A DNA stretch of 64,000 nucleotides. Source: Anaerotignum neopropionicum. GTDB lineage: Bacteria > Bacillota > Clostridia > Lachnospirales > Anaerotignaceae. The stretch lies in contig NZ_LRVM01000010.1 of the NCBI RefSeq assembly GCF_001571775.1, positions 35,894-99,893 of the forward strand, given 5' to 3'. Both the position numbers and the translations under genes were made by a program. Below are positions 8,462 through 17,343 of this stretch, piece after piece. Within the stretch, counting starts at the first letter, position 1; every line of letters begins with the position of its first letter. The notes beneath the pieces were generated by a model. It ran no database searches. It was not told the DNA's origin and was given only the letters and a program-made list of their open reading frames with translations.

Positions 8462-9033
8462 CTCAAATTCCTCCTTCTACTCATTTTTCTCTCTACGAAC
8501 TCAGAATATGTAGACTGTCTCTCACTATTTTTTACCTTAATCCAACTTCCCATTATGGTACAAACCCGCAGATATTCGAATTGCATGTTATTGCTAATAC
8601 TGGAATCTTTGTTTTCAATTCTCCCAATCATAATTAAACAATGTATTAATCCACAATGCTTAAATCAAAGTAGTTAATAATATTTCATATCAGCAATATC
8701 GGTTAAAAATGCGCAACAATTAAATCCATCGTTCCTTGTACCTTTTTGCTTTATTATACATTCATCTTCATAATATTTCCATATATATTAAAAAAGGTTA
8801 CGCCTAAGTATCATTTTATGACCTAGACTTAACCTTGGAATTTACTATATTTTCTTAAAACGCCCTATGTCATCTATATTTTCACCATTTTTAAGGCTCA
8901 AAAACGGCACTTTTGTGCCTTGTCACCACAATTCGTCATCATTATTATCGTTTTTGCGAAAATTTTCTATTACGAATGATTTAGGAATCACTTCACTAGA
9001 GGTGCTTTTTGCTGCCCAAAAGGAGGTGACCCC
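8462..9033. other. Intergenic region with phage-like tail at its right end
   Basis: About 570 AT-rich bases. No convincing gene. One exact copy of TTCCCATTATGGTAC lies at 8547-8561. The last 30 bases hold AAAAGGAGGTGA, the ribosome site of the tape-measure scrap that follows. Confidence 0.5.
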
Positions 9034-9096
9034 ATGGCAAACAACATCAAAGGCATTACCGTAAGAATCGGTGCCGACACCACGGACCATGGTAAA
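9034..9096 (+). pseudogene. Phage tail tape-measure protein, N-terminal scrap
   Basis: After AGGAGGTGACCCC the frame reads MANNIKGITVRIGADTTDHG, the start typical of tape-measure proteins of Firmicutes phages. After about 21 codons it runs into the antisense of the ParA fragment and ends at a stop. It is a rearrangement scar, not a functional gene. Confidence 0.55.
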
Positions 9097-9098
9097 GA

Positions 9099-9314
9099 CT
9101 CGTCTTTAATCAGCTTGCGAAGGATCGTATTGATGGTTACCTCCAATTTGTTGTTGTTTTTCACGCCAAAGATAATACTTGAATGCCCTTGACCTTCAAA
9201 GTCAGCAAGGGCAGTTCTGTGTCCCCGCTGGGACAAAAGATAGGCAAGCGTAGTGACCGTGGCCGTTTTTCCCACGCAGCCCTTCTCGTGTATAATTACA
9301 ATTACTTTTGCCAT
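9099..9314 (-). pseudogene. ParA/Soj ATPase, N-terminal fragment
   Basis: From ATG 9314 about 72 codons match a plasmid- or phage-type ParA: MAKVIVIIHEKGCVGKTAT contains the deviant Walker A box (KGGVGKT in the family, here KGCVGKT), followed by RTALADFEGQGHSS and NKLEVTINTIL. Homology ends at about 9099, where the opposite strand encodes the tape-measure start. The remaining two thirds, including Walker B, are missing. Confidence 0.75.
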
Positions 9315-9491
9315 CGGTAAAACGCCTTTCTTGGGTAAAAAGGGCAATAAAAAAATAGACGTAATCGGTGAAAACCCGCTTGCTTACTGGGTTTCTCTGA
9401 TTACTGTCTATTATAACTCAGGCATTGCTTAACATAACATCAATAGTTCGCTCGCACCCTTGTCTTTCCCTGTAGGTGATTTAATACCTAT

Positions 9492-9593
9492 GAAGGTACG
9501 GCAACAAATGTGGGTAAGATTTTCGATCTTTATCTCCAAGGTAAAAGTGTTGTCGGTATTATGGCAGAATTAGAACGGCCTTATTCCGTTGAA
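9492..9593 (+). pseudogene. Serine recombinase remnant
   Basis: A 34-codon open stretch reads VGKIFDLYLQGKSVVGIMAE, the recombinase-domain helix-loop of large serine integrases, with no catalytic domain. It is a leftover of an integrated element and matches the phage and plasmid scraps just upstream. Confidence 0.6.
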
Positions 9594-9630
9594 TACTCCT
9601 GATACTACAACCTTAACTTTGTAACGCCAC

Positions 9631-10149
9631 CTATTTCCTGTTTTTTAAAGCTAATCCCTTGAGAAAATTCCTAGCGTATTTATCACCACACTCTTTATAA
9701 TGCTTATGCCCCTCTTTTCTAAATAAAGCACTTAATTCCCCTTTTGTTACATTTAATCCGGAATCATTAAATATATCAAGCATATCTTCACTGGTTAGTG
9801 ATAGGGCTATTTTCAATTTTTTAAGCATAATATTATTAACATTTTGATTATTCTTTATAGCCAAAACTGGTTTTTCAGACTGACCTGGTTCTTGATCTTG
9901 TAGTCCTCTTTTGAATATAATAAATCCATTTAAAAATGACTCTAATTCACTGTTCGTACATATTATATTCTCTTCTATTTCGTCTTGAACTTCATCTTCT
10001 AGATTGCAACTGTCTTTAGCTTTTATGAGCATCTTCCTTACTTTTTCTATTGTTAGCTCAATGCCACCAATTTTAAATATTTCCACCATTTCTGTATCCT
10101 TTATATCTAGTGCATATCTTAATCTAATTAAAATATCATTATTATCCAT
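9631..10149 (-). CDS. DUF1456 (YehS-like) protein
   Basis: A 172-residue protein with two related halves: NNDILIRLRYALDIKDTEMVEIF at 3-25 and NIMLKKLKIALSLTSEDMLDIF at about 106-127, each followed by a helix carrying the LT-x-E/G-L pattern. This tandem helical repeat is the DUF1456 signature. The linker is acidic. Function is unknown. GGGAGG is eight bases before ATG 10149. It lies just upstream of nothing obvious and is probably monocistronic. Confidence 0.8.
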   Translation of the reverse strand: MDNNDILIRLRYALDIKDTEMVEIFKIGGIELTIEKVRKMLIKAKDSCNLEDEVQDEIEENIICTNSELESFLNGFIIFKRGLQDQEPGQSEKPVLAIKNNQNVNNIMLKKLKIALSLTSEDMLDIFNDSGLNVTKGELSALFRKEGHKHYKECGDKYARNFLKGLALKNRK

Positions 10150-10240
10150 CTATAAATCCTCCCGTAATTTACGAAGAAACCCTCATTTTATCGAATTAGC
10201 CTTTTGGCAATAATAAAGATGCCACGAGAACCCAATACAT

Positions 10241-10630
10241 TTAAAAATCCTTTAATGCTTCAGCCCATTTTTCCAACTTCACATGATCTGCACTAACATT
10301 TTCAATCGTAAAATTTTCAAACCCGTCTAATTTTTTTCTTGTTTCCTTTGCCATTTTAAGAACATCTATATTTTTTGTTCTTAACGTTCCTCTAATGGAT
10401 TCATATAACACTGTATCATTAACAACGACAACTATTTCTTTATCCAAATATTTTTTCAATTTGTTCACAAGTATTTTCATGGCAACTTGTCCTACAATTG
10501 CAGGCTTCACATAATCCATTTTTACTGATTTCTTGCATATGAGTTTCAAATCATCATAGATACAATATTGAATTTCTATATCTTCTCCCTCATATAAGGA
10601 TGCAATCCCTGCTAAATATGCTTTAATCAT
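10241..10630 (-). CDS. Conserved clostridial hypothetical protein (possible RNase H-like fold)
   Basis: A 129-residue protein. The longer frame from 10705 is rejected because ATG 10630 has GGAGG six bases upstream. The sequence starts MIKAYLAGIASLYEGEDIE, continues with alternating strands and helices (KPAIVGQVAMKILVNKLKKY, EIVVVVNDTVLYESIRGT) and ends in a charged helix with HVKLEKWAEAL. The small strand-first topology with scattered acidic residues resembles an RNase H-like fold, but no catalytic set is clear, so the function is left open. Neighbour of DUF1456 with a 90-base gap. Confidence 0.6.
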   Translation of the reverse strand: MIKAYLAGIASLYEGEDIEIQYCIYDDLKLICKKSVKMDYVKPAIVGQVAMKILVNKLKKYLDKEIVVVVNDTVLYESIRGTLRTKNIDVLKMAKETRKKLDGFENFTIENVSADHVKLEKWAEALKDF

Positions 10631-10754
10631 TAGATACCTCCGTAATTTATTATTCAATTCAATTAATAATTCTTTAAAACCTTGTTGAATGCCACACTCA
10701 AGCATTTATTTTAACTGAATTTTAGAAATATATCAAATCAAATAAAAGTATTTA

Positions 10755-10926
10755 ACCTACCTAAAGCTAATCTGTCCACTCACCCCTAAGGATTGACCAG
10801 TTCCCAACAAGGGATTTCACATGGAATTCAAAGCCTTCAGGTCACAGAAGATTTTTACTCAAATCCCCGAAACCCCCATATTTCAAGCCTTTTCAAACAC
10901 CTATTTGTCCTCCCTTGTATCAATTC
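10755..10926 (+). repeat. Dispersed repeat R, copy 1
   Basis: Begins ACCTACCTAAAGCTAATCTG and runs to about 10926. Two further copies with the same order of blocks lie at 15136-15330 and 33715-33905. Identity is partial, and the right ends differ. Nature unknown: it may be the decayed end of a mobile element. Confidence 0.75.
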
Positions 10927-11183
10927 CATTTCCAACTAACAAATTACGTTCCATAACTTTCATCCTATTCTTTCGTTTTTTATCTCGAACTATTATTTGC
11001 AAAATTCCTAAAAATTGTGGCATCATTATTTTCTTATAGAGCGTCTGCAGAATATCAAAAGTAACACTGATATCGTTACGAAAATGTTCAAATAATGTGT
11101 CTCTTAATAACCTCGTCTTAATCTGCATTGAATTCACTTCGTTTATTTCTATCAGGATTTCTCTTTACATTAGAATAGTCCAT
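10901..11183 (-). pseudogene. Broken small gene of unknown family
   Basis: A good ribosome site (AGAAAGGATAATC) precedes ATG 11183, giving MDYSNVKRNPDRNKRSEFN before a stop. A second frame from 11137 continues with RDTLFEHFRNDISVTFDIL and then runs into repeat R. The leader contains an inverted pair, CTTTCTGTTAAG and CTTAACACAGAAA. The two pieces look like one gene split by a frameshift. I do not recognise the family. Confidence 0.4.
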
Positions 11184-11423
11184 AGTGATTATCCTTTCTG
11201 TTAAGTTTGTTTTGTGGTGATTCAATCTTAACACAGAAAAATCTCTATGGTTTTTTTATTTAATTTTATTTAATTCAATTTAATTTTACAATGAAGCGCC
11301 TATTTTTCTTTTATGTTCGACTTGATTTTTTAAAATACCCCTAAAGGCATGGAGGATACTGTTCAAACCGTTATGACACAGTGTGAACTTTGGACCGATA
11401 AGGTAATGGATACATAAACCAAA

Positions 11424-11476
11424 CAAAAAAACAACAAAAGCACCCTGGGAATGATAATCAAAGCTGGGGTTGCTTT
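11424..11476 (-). terminator. Terminator after the staygreen gene
   Basis: Read on the minus strand, AAAGCAACCC and GGGTGCTTT pair (one bulged A) and are followed by TTGTTGTTTTTTT. It begins 12 bases after the staygreen stop. Confidence 0.75.
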
Positions 11477-11488
11477 GGTTTGTCTATC

Positions 11489-11935
11489 TTACTTATAATC
11501 TCCTATTTTACCAAAATTGTACATCTTATCAAATTTGGGATTATTAGAAATAAAATGAATATATACAGGTGTTTCATCAAAAACAGGTTTGTTCATAAAT
11601 AAAAATCTATCGCCTTGGCGTAATGCCTGTAATGCTGTGGGCATCTCATTATAAAAAATCTTATTTCTAATAGAAGAAATTCCTTTTATGTCAATACCAT
11701 CAACAATAACAGAACCGATTAAAACAAGACCTTTTTCTGATTCTTCCCAAGCAACTCTTACCTCATCTCTCATTTTTGTAATCTGATCATCGGCATATTT
11801 TTCCGCTATAAATACAAACAGTTCAGCAGTTATATCAGAATGAGTTATGGTATATCTCCTTTTCATAACAGGTTCATATGGTCTCATATCATCCCTATAT
11901 TGAACAAAAACTTTCTTAGGATTCAGTATTTTCAT
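11489..11935 (-). CDS. Staygreen family protein
   Basis: A 148-residue protein. The staygreen (PF12638) signature is clear: RRYTITHSDITAELFVFI near residue 27, KMRDEVRVAWEE, ALQALRQGD and, at the end, PVYIHFISNNPKFDKMYNFG. Plant homologues are Mg-dechelatases of chlorophyll breakdown; bacterial homologues in non-photosynthetic Firmicutes have been shown to have dechelatase activity in some cases, but their role there is unknown. The ribosome site AGGTGG precedes ATG 11935, and a terminator follows, so it stands alone. Confidence 0.85.
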   Translation of the reverse strand: MKILNPKKVFVQYRDDMRPYEPVMKRRYTITHSDITAELFVFIAEKYADDQITKMRDEVRVAWEESEKGLVLIGSVIVDGIDIKGISSIRNKIFYNEMPTALQALRQGDRFLFMNKPVFDETPVYIHFISNNPKFDKMYNFGKIGDYK

Positions 11936-12315
11936 TATTCAACCACCTCTAATCCAATTACTAAAATTTTATTCGATGATTTCAAAAATGTGATTGTTTT
12001 CTTATTTTTGATTTTTCTTTTAAAAATTCTTCTATAAAAACAGTTTATCAACAGTCTATTTTCATTTATCAGCAAAATTACAAACTCTTAATAAATCATG
12101 TAAAATAGATACAACTTTTATCAGGGCTAATAATTATGCTAATTCTAACAACTTAAAACATTATCTTGGATTTCCCCTTACTTAATGGGTAATACTTATA
12201 GCAATAAAAAATTTAAAAAAAACATTCTGCTATAATCCCTCAAAAGAATTTCCCATTATGCGTAGGCTATAAATTTATGGTAGAATACGCAAATTTTTAC
12301 ACTTGGAGGCAAATC
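11936..12315. other. Divergent intergenic region
   Basis: About 380 AT-rich bases between the staygreen gene and the phytoene desaturase-like gene. A TAGAAT at about 12281 could serve as the -10 of the rightward gene. A partial copy of the TTCCCATTATG motif lies at 12250. Confidence 0.4.
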
Positions 12316-13821
12316 ATGAAGGAAATCAAAAAAGTGGTTATTATTGGTAGTGGTATTGGCGGTCTGTATAGTGGTATTAAATTATTACATGCCGGGTATA
12401 AAGTGGAAATTTTTGAGAAAGAAAATAAAGTTGGAGGTGTAGCTGCAACGCAAATAATTTCCCCATTAAACATTCATTTTGATGAATGCGCCTCTATCGT
12501 TATTGAACCCGAAGAATACAAAAAAATTTATTATGACATAGGCTTAAATCCAGATGATTTTTTTACTTTTATTCCCTTAAATGATTTATATAGAGTGTTT
12601 TTTTATAATAAAAAAACTTATTCAATTTCCAGTGAAATGTTTTGTCAAAAAGACCCTTTTGAGAAGTTATTTCATGAATCTTTCTGCCACTATGAAAAAT
12701 TTGTAGAAGACTTAAACAAGATTTATTGTATAGCTAAACTACAATTTTTAACGAAACCTTTTTTTAAAATCAAAAAATCAGTCATAATCTCACGTAACAT
12801 GATGAAAACTCTATATGCCCTAAAACCTTTTCAAACTGCATCATTTTTAATACGTCATTATATTAAAAATAAAGACTTTCAAAAGGTACTTTTATTTCAA
12901 TGTCTTTATATGGGGATTTCCCCATATAGGTTAATGGCCACCTATGCCATGATACCCGCTGTGGCTCAATCAAAAGGTATCTATCATATAAAAGGGGGTA
13001 TGGGCGCCTATATGGAAGGATTAAAACAAGTATTTGAGCTACTAGGCGGTACGATTCACCTTAACACCCCTGTAGAACATATCAATATGAAAAATAGTAA
13101 AGCAAATGGCATTATAGTAAATAAAAAGCGAGTAGCTGGGGATTATGTAATCTCCAATGCTGACTACTGTTATACAATTTCTAATTTGATAAAAAAACAG
13201 AAAGGTACAAAAAAATGGAAAAGGAAATGTACTACTTATAAGCATACATGTTCTGTATTCATTCTTAAATTATGTTTTAATAAAAAGTTTGATTCTTTAA
13301 GCGTGCATAACATCTATATTAATGAGAAATTTAAAAAGGAGGTAAACTATATTTTTAAAGGACGACTGCCAAAATCCCCGCCTTTATACATCTACTATCC
13401 CTCTTGTGTTGATGACAGCTTTGCAAATAAAAATTTTAGTTGTATGAATATCTTGATCCGCGTCCCCAATTTATCTCATAAAGATATATATTGGGATAAA
13501 AAAAACATCTCATTACTTCGTTCAATTTGTTTGAAAACTTTAGAAAAAATAACAAAATGCTCGCAACTTGAAAAGTTGATAGTATATGAAGAATGTTTAA
13601 CTCCGACTACATTAAATACGAAATATAACTTAACAAATGGAGCTGCATTTGGTATTGCACCTACTCTTTTTCAAAATATTATGTTTCGTCCACAATTATC
13701 AATGCCCTCTATAAAAAATCTATACTTTGTTGGGAGTTCCATTCATCCTGGCAACGGAGTTTCTATTGTAATGAAAAATGCAACACAAGTAGCTACTTAT
13801 ATTATAAATAATAATCGTTAA
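12316..13821 (+). CDS. Phytoene desaturase-like FAD-dependent oxidoreductase
   Basis: A 501-residue protein. ATG 12316 follows TTGGAGG by six bases; the upstream frame from 12277 is not needed. KKVVIIGSGIGGLYSGIKL is the dinucleotide-binding GxGxxG fold, with the ribose-binding Glu in VEIFEKENKVGG. The C-terminal FAD signature reads NLYFVGSSIHPGNGVSIVM, characteristic of CrtI/CrtN carotenoid desaturases. No phytoene or diapophytoene synthase (CrtB/CrtM) is adjacent, so the substrate could be a carotenoid precursor made elsewhere or another polyene. The following gene is a DNA-photodamage repair-type radical SAM protein, which fits a photoprotection theme. Confidence 0.85.
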   Translation: MKEIKKVVIIGSGIGGLYSGIKLLHAGYKVEIFEKENKVGGVAATQIISPLNIHFDECASIVIEPEEYKKIYYDIGLNPDDFFTFIPLNDLYRVFFYNKKTYSISSEMFCQKDPFEKLFHESFCHYEKFVEDLNKIYCIAKLQFLTKPFFKIKKSVIISRNMMKTLYALKPFQTASFLIRHYIKNKDFQKVLLFQCLYMGISPYRLMATYAMIPAVAQSKGIYHIKGGMGAYMEGLKQVFELLGGTIHLNTPVEHINMKNSKANGIIVNKKRVAGDYVISNADYCYTISNLIKKQKGTKKWKRKCTTYKHTCSVFILKLCFNKKFDSLSVHNIYINEKFKKEVNYIFKGRLPKSPPLYIYYPSCVDDSFANKNFSCMNILIRVPNLSHKDIYWDKKNISLLRSICLKTLEKITKCSQLEKLIVYEECLTPTTLNTKYNLTNGAAFGIAPTLFQNIMFRPQLSMPSIKNLYFVGSSIHPGNGVSIVMKNATQVATYIINNNR

Positions 13822-13926
13822 AATAAGGTTTTCATTAAAATTATAATTCCAACTTATCTCAATTATCTGCCTGGCTACCAGCTTTAGTTCACCATTTCAG
13901 CAATTTACGTTTTGGAGGTGCTTATT

Positions 13927-14928
13927 GTGAAAATAGATTTTGATGCAGTATATTACGAACCTCAAATTCTTAACTATGAGTTGGGTATATTTCTTAAAAC
14001 AAAATATTCTTCCCTACCTTGGATTGAAATTGACTCACATAATCGAATTCCTGAATTATGTACTTTGAACAACAAAAGCTTTCCTAAGCTGAAACAGCAT
14101 TTAATTTTGGGGATACGCAAAACCCATAAATATACTGAAAATCATAAAATATCCGACTGGCTAGTTCCCTATACTTCTTCAGGGTGCCGTGCTATGTGCC
14201 TCTATTGTTATCTTGTATGTAATTACAACAAATGTTCATACCTAAGGTTGTTTGTTAACCGAGAGGAAATGTTAAATAGGCTATTAAAATTTGACGCCAA
14301 AACTGCTTCACCTCAAACCTTTGAGATCGGAAGCAATAGTGATCTATTACTGGAAAATAAAATTACCAATAATCTAGCTTGGACAATTGAAAAATTCGCC
14401 TTACAAGGTAGAGGAAAACTAACATTTCCAACTAAATTTGACATGGTACAACCATTATTAGGTCTTGATCATAAAGGGAAAACAATATTTAGAATGAGTG
14501 TAAATCCTGATGAAATCATTCGCAAGGTAGAGTTTGGCACCTCAATATTATCAGAAAGAATAAAAGCGCTAAATTATATGGCAGATTCTCAGTACCCTGT
14601 GGGTTTGTTAATTGCACCAGTAATTTTACTGCCTAATTGGAAAAATCTCTATAATGAATTAATAGAACAGCTTTCCGACCAACTGAGTGATAAAGTAAAA
14701 GAAAATGGATTTATTGAGATTATATTGATGACATACAGCTTTGTTCAAAATGCGATCAATACCGAAGCATTTCCCAATGCAACTCAAATTTTTGACCGTG
14801 CGCTGATGACTGGCAGAGGGAGAGGAAAATATTGTTATAAGGAAAATATCCGTCAAGAAGCCGAGGCGTTTTTATGTCAAACACTTGAAAAAAAATTACC
14901 CCATATGAACATTGTTTATATTTCATAA
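13927..14928 (+). CDS. Spore photoproduct lyase family protein (radical SAM)
   Basis: A 333-residue protein. GTG 13927, eight bases after GGAGG, is chosen over the upstream frame. The radical SAM motif SSGCRAMCLYCYL (CxxxCxxC) is followed by KCSYLRLFVNREEM, the family-specific segment, and by EIGSNSDLLLE, the acidic SAM-contact region. SplB repairs the spore photoproduct of UV-damaged DNA. The C-terminal tail is shorter and the usual late catalytic cysteine (SplB Cys141-type) is not securely placed, so this may be a paralogue rather than the repair enzyme itself. It is 105 bases downstream of the desaturase in the same direction. Confidence 0.8.
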   Translation: MKIDFDAVYYEPQILNYELGIFLKTKYSSLPWIEIDSHNRIPELCTLNNKSFPKLKQHLILGIRKTHKYTENHKISDWLVPYTSSGCRAMCLYCYLVCNYNKCSYLRLFVNREEMLNRLLKFDAKTASPQTFEIGSNSDLLLENKITNNLAWTIEKFALQGRGKLTFPTKFDMVQPLLGLDHKGKTIFRMSVNPDEIIRKVEFGTSILSERIKALNYMADSQYPVGLLIAPVILLPNWKNLYNELIEQLSDQLSDKVKENGFIEIILMTYSFVQNAINTEAFPNATQIFDRALMTGRGRGKYCYKENIRQEAEAFLCQTLEKKLPHMNIVYIS

Positions 14929-15135
14929 TGAGGAAGTTTTTTCATGATTTGTAGTGAATCAACGGTGTATTCCATAATTTGGGTAAAAATCGTACACTCT
15001 AAATAACCATTATCAGTAAAATGATATAAAATGAAACCATACTATTAGTGACTAGTCTGATTTTAAACTTTATAAAATGCATTTTAATAACGGTTTAAAA
15101 CTCAATTACAAGGGGTTTCCTTTGCTTTATAGTAA
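14929..15135. other. Non-coding spacer
   Basis: AT-rich sequence between the lyase-family gene and repeat R. No gene or clear hairpin was seen. Confidence 0.4.
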
Positions 15136-15330
15136 ACCTACCTACCGCTAATCTGTCCACTCAATCCGAGAAATTGACCAGCTCTCAACAGGCGATTTTA
15201 CAAGAAATTACGGGGATTCATGGCACAGAAGAATTTCATTCAAAGCCTCGGAATCCCCATATTTCAAGCCTTTTTCAAGCCCTACTTGTTCACCCTGGAA
15301 TCAACGCTATCGTCTCAGCGCACGCCAGCC
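15136..15330 (+). repeat. Dispersed repeat R, copy 2
   Basis: Same block order as copy 1: ACCTACC...CTAATCTGTCCACTCA, TTGACCAGCTCTCAACAGG, CACAGAAGAATTTCATTCAAA and ATTTCAAGCCTTTTTCAAG. It shares ATCAACGCTAT with copy 3. The rest up to 15568 shows no gene. Confidence 0.75.
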
Positions 15331-15568
15331 ATAAGGAATACATCAAACGGATTTTATAAATATTTATATAATAATGTATAAATAGCCCCAAATACCGCAT
15401 TAACCACTACAGTGCTATCTATTTATTCCATCATCTTTTTATATCCTCAAGGGGTGGTTGAGATGTTTGGTTTTTATCTCCGATTATAAAAATTTTTTGA
15501 CTCTACATATAGAACAACAACTCAAATCATTCATTTCACTCGCTTATAACACATATGTAAGTACTTGC

Positions 15569-15602
15569 AAAAAAAGGAGTGCCCTAAATTTTAAAGCACT
15601 CC
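15569..15602 (-). terminator. Terminator facing left
   Basis: On the minus strand GGAGTGC and GCACTCC pair around a 13-base loop, followed by TTTTTTT. It ends the SLH remnant and could serve the fluoride operon by read-through. Confidence 0.8.
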
Positions 15603-15800
15603 ATAAGTAAAAAACATTCGTTTATCAGATTCGATTCCACCAAGAGATTTTTAATCACTTGTGCCGCTTCTGCGTAAGTCAAATTGGATTTTGGTGAAAT
15701 GGCTGTTGCTGTAGTTCCGTAGAAGCCATGGGCCGCTAATGCTTCCTTTACATATCCTATTGCCCAACTGCTTACATTCGCAAAATCCGTGTAGGTTAGG
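15587..15800 (-). pseudogene. SLH-domain protein, C-terminal fragment
   Basis: The minus strand reads YTDFANVSSWAIGYVKEALA, then GTTATAISPKSNLTYAEAAQ and VIKNLLVESNLINE, one S-layer-homology repeat (the YTDF...W...V and LTYAEAAQVI signatures). There is no start or upstream domain; at about 15800 it abuts the MFS fragment. It is a fourth SLH locus in the window, reduced to one repeat. Confidence 0.75.
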
Positions 15801-15821
15801 TATCAGTTCCTATCACTTCAA

Positions 15822-16025
15822 CTAAGCTTTGATACCTTCATAGCTCGTTGGTAACTCATCAAATCCCGAAACAAATCCAATAGCTGCGGCACTGGCTCTT
15901 GCCAAGCTAAGGTATGCACCAAAAATACTGCGAGCACCTTCATGTGTCATATCACTAAAAAGACTTAGGATTCCCATGAGTACAATAAAAGCCATTGCAC
16001 TTCCTGTTGCAATTTTTCTTTCCAC
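15822..16025 (-). pseudogene. MFS transporter, N-terminal fragment
   Basis: From 16025 the frame encodes MAFIVLMGILSLFSDMTHEG followed by ARSIFGAYL and ASAAAIGFVSGFDE, the first two membrane helices of an MFS permease (the SLF-D-MTHEGAR loop is typical). It then loses homology and stops after 67 codons. It is the last cistron of the fluoride operon, 129 bases after the antiporter, and its loss probably followed the rearrangement that brought in the SLH scrap. In other genomes an MFS gene at this place might add export capacity; that is inference. Confidence 0.65.
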
Positions 16026-16154
16026 TGTTATTTCTCCCTAGTTGTGATTAATTAAACCAGTATAAAATAAACCAGTAAACACTGAACTAATTGTAAAAGC
16101 TACAAATAATTCTTCTAACAAATGACTAAAAACATACAAACTAATAATTTAAAT

Positions 16155-17333
16155 TTACTTTCTTGTGAGTAAGTGGCGATATGTCATATCTATACTAAAT
16201 GCACCTAAAGGTGCTATAATTAAAATTGCAAGTACAGCTACCGTAAGTACAATCTGTCCGCATGAAAGTCCCATAGTAAGGGGTATAGAACCTATAGCAG
16301 CTTGAACTGTAGCTTTAGGTGAATAGGCTATCATACAAAACAAGCGCTCCTTGTTAGATAAATTTGTCTTAAGCATACAGATAAACACACCCAGCATACG
16401 AAATACAAGAGCCCCCAAAATTACCAAAACAGCAGCAAACCCTGCAGATACCGCATATTTTATATCAACAGTTGCTCCTACAAGTACAAACAACATTACT
16501 TCCGCAGCTACCCATAACTTTGAATATTTAACTGCCAGCCGTTTCGCAATCTCTGGTCTCTTACGTTGTACAGCAATACCACAACTCATAACCGCCAATA
16601 ATCCTGAAAATGGAAATATTCCATTTAATACGCTTTCAATTGCTACAAGAAGAAACGAAATGCTTAAAAAAACTACCACCTTAACAGAATCCCTCACATG
16701 AACCCTTTGATAAAAAGCTGAAAATAAAATACCAATTATAATGCCCGCCAAAATACCTGTAACAATAGAAACTGGTATTTGTACAAATGTAATAGGTGAA
16801 ATGTTTCCGCCCTGTGCCAGTCCCATAAAGGAGGTAAACATTACAATAACAAATACATCATCTACCGAAGCTCCTGCTAAAATCATTTGTGGAATGCTAT
16901 GATTTACTCCGTACCCCTCCTCCATCAACTTTAACATTTTAGGCACAATTACTGCTGGAGATACTGCCGCTATTACAGAACCCATAATAGTAGCATCCAA
17001 TACTGAAATGTTTAAAAGTCTTGGAGCAATAATAATCATACCAATAATTTCGAAGCAGGCTGGAACAAAGCACATTAACACAGCTGGTCTGCCTACCTTT
17101 TTCAAATCATTAATATCCAAAGAAAGCCCCGCGCGTGTCAAAATAATAATAAGAGCCATCTGACGCAAATTAGCTGATATACCTAATATGGATGAATCCA
17201 ACAAGTTCAAAACATACGGCCCTAGCAAAATTCCCGTAATAATCATTCCTAGCAAGCTGGGCAGCCTTAACTTTGTAAAAATCCAACCTAAACTCATTCC
17301 AACTAAAAAGCTAAGTGCAAGGCTTGTTAACAT
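16155..17333 (-). CDS. Cation:proton antiporter (CPA/NhaP-Kef type), candidate fluoride exporter of the operon
   Basis: A 392-residue membrane protein with about twelve hydrophobic segments. The Na_H_Exchanger fold is marked by LPSLLGMIITGILLGP at 25-40, ILTRAGLSLDINDL at 64-77, the unwound-helix region AAVSPAVIVPKML and the acidic ion-site ASVDDVFVIVMF in the middle. It lacks a C-terminal TrkA-N domain. It lies ten bases after the UspA gene in an operon led by a fluoride riboswitch. Na+/H+ antiporter-like proteins are known members of fluoride-riboswitch regulons, so it could expel fluoride or counter the proton load of HF entry. Which of the two cannot be told from sequence. Confidence 0.85.
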   Translation of the reverse strand: MLTSLALSFLVGMSLGWIFTKLRLPSLLGMIITGILLGPYVLNLLDSSILGISANLRQMALIIILTRAGLSLDINDLKKVGRPAVLMCFVPACFEIIGMIIIAPRLLNISVLDATIMGSVIAAVSPAVIVPKMLKLMEEGYGVNHSIPQMILAGASVDDVFVIVMFTSFMGLAQGGNISPITFVQIPVSIVTGILAGIIIGILFSAFYQRVHVRDSVKVVVFLSISFLLVAIESVLNGIFPFSGLLAVMSCGIAVQRKRPEIAKRLAVKYSKLWVAAEVMLFVLVGATVDIKYAVSAGFAAVLVILGALVFRMLGVFICMLKTNLSNKERLFCMIAYSPKATVQAAIGSIPLTMGLSCGQIVLTVAVLAILIIAPLGAFSIDMTYRHLLTRK

Positions 17334-17343
17334 TTAAAATCAC

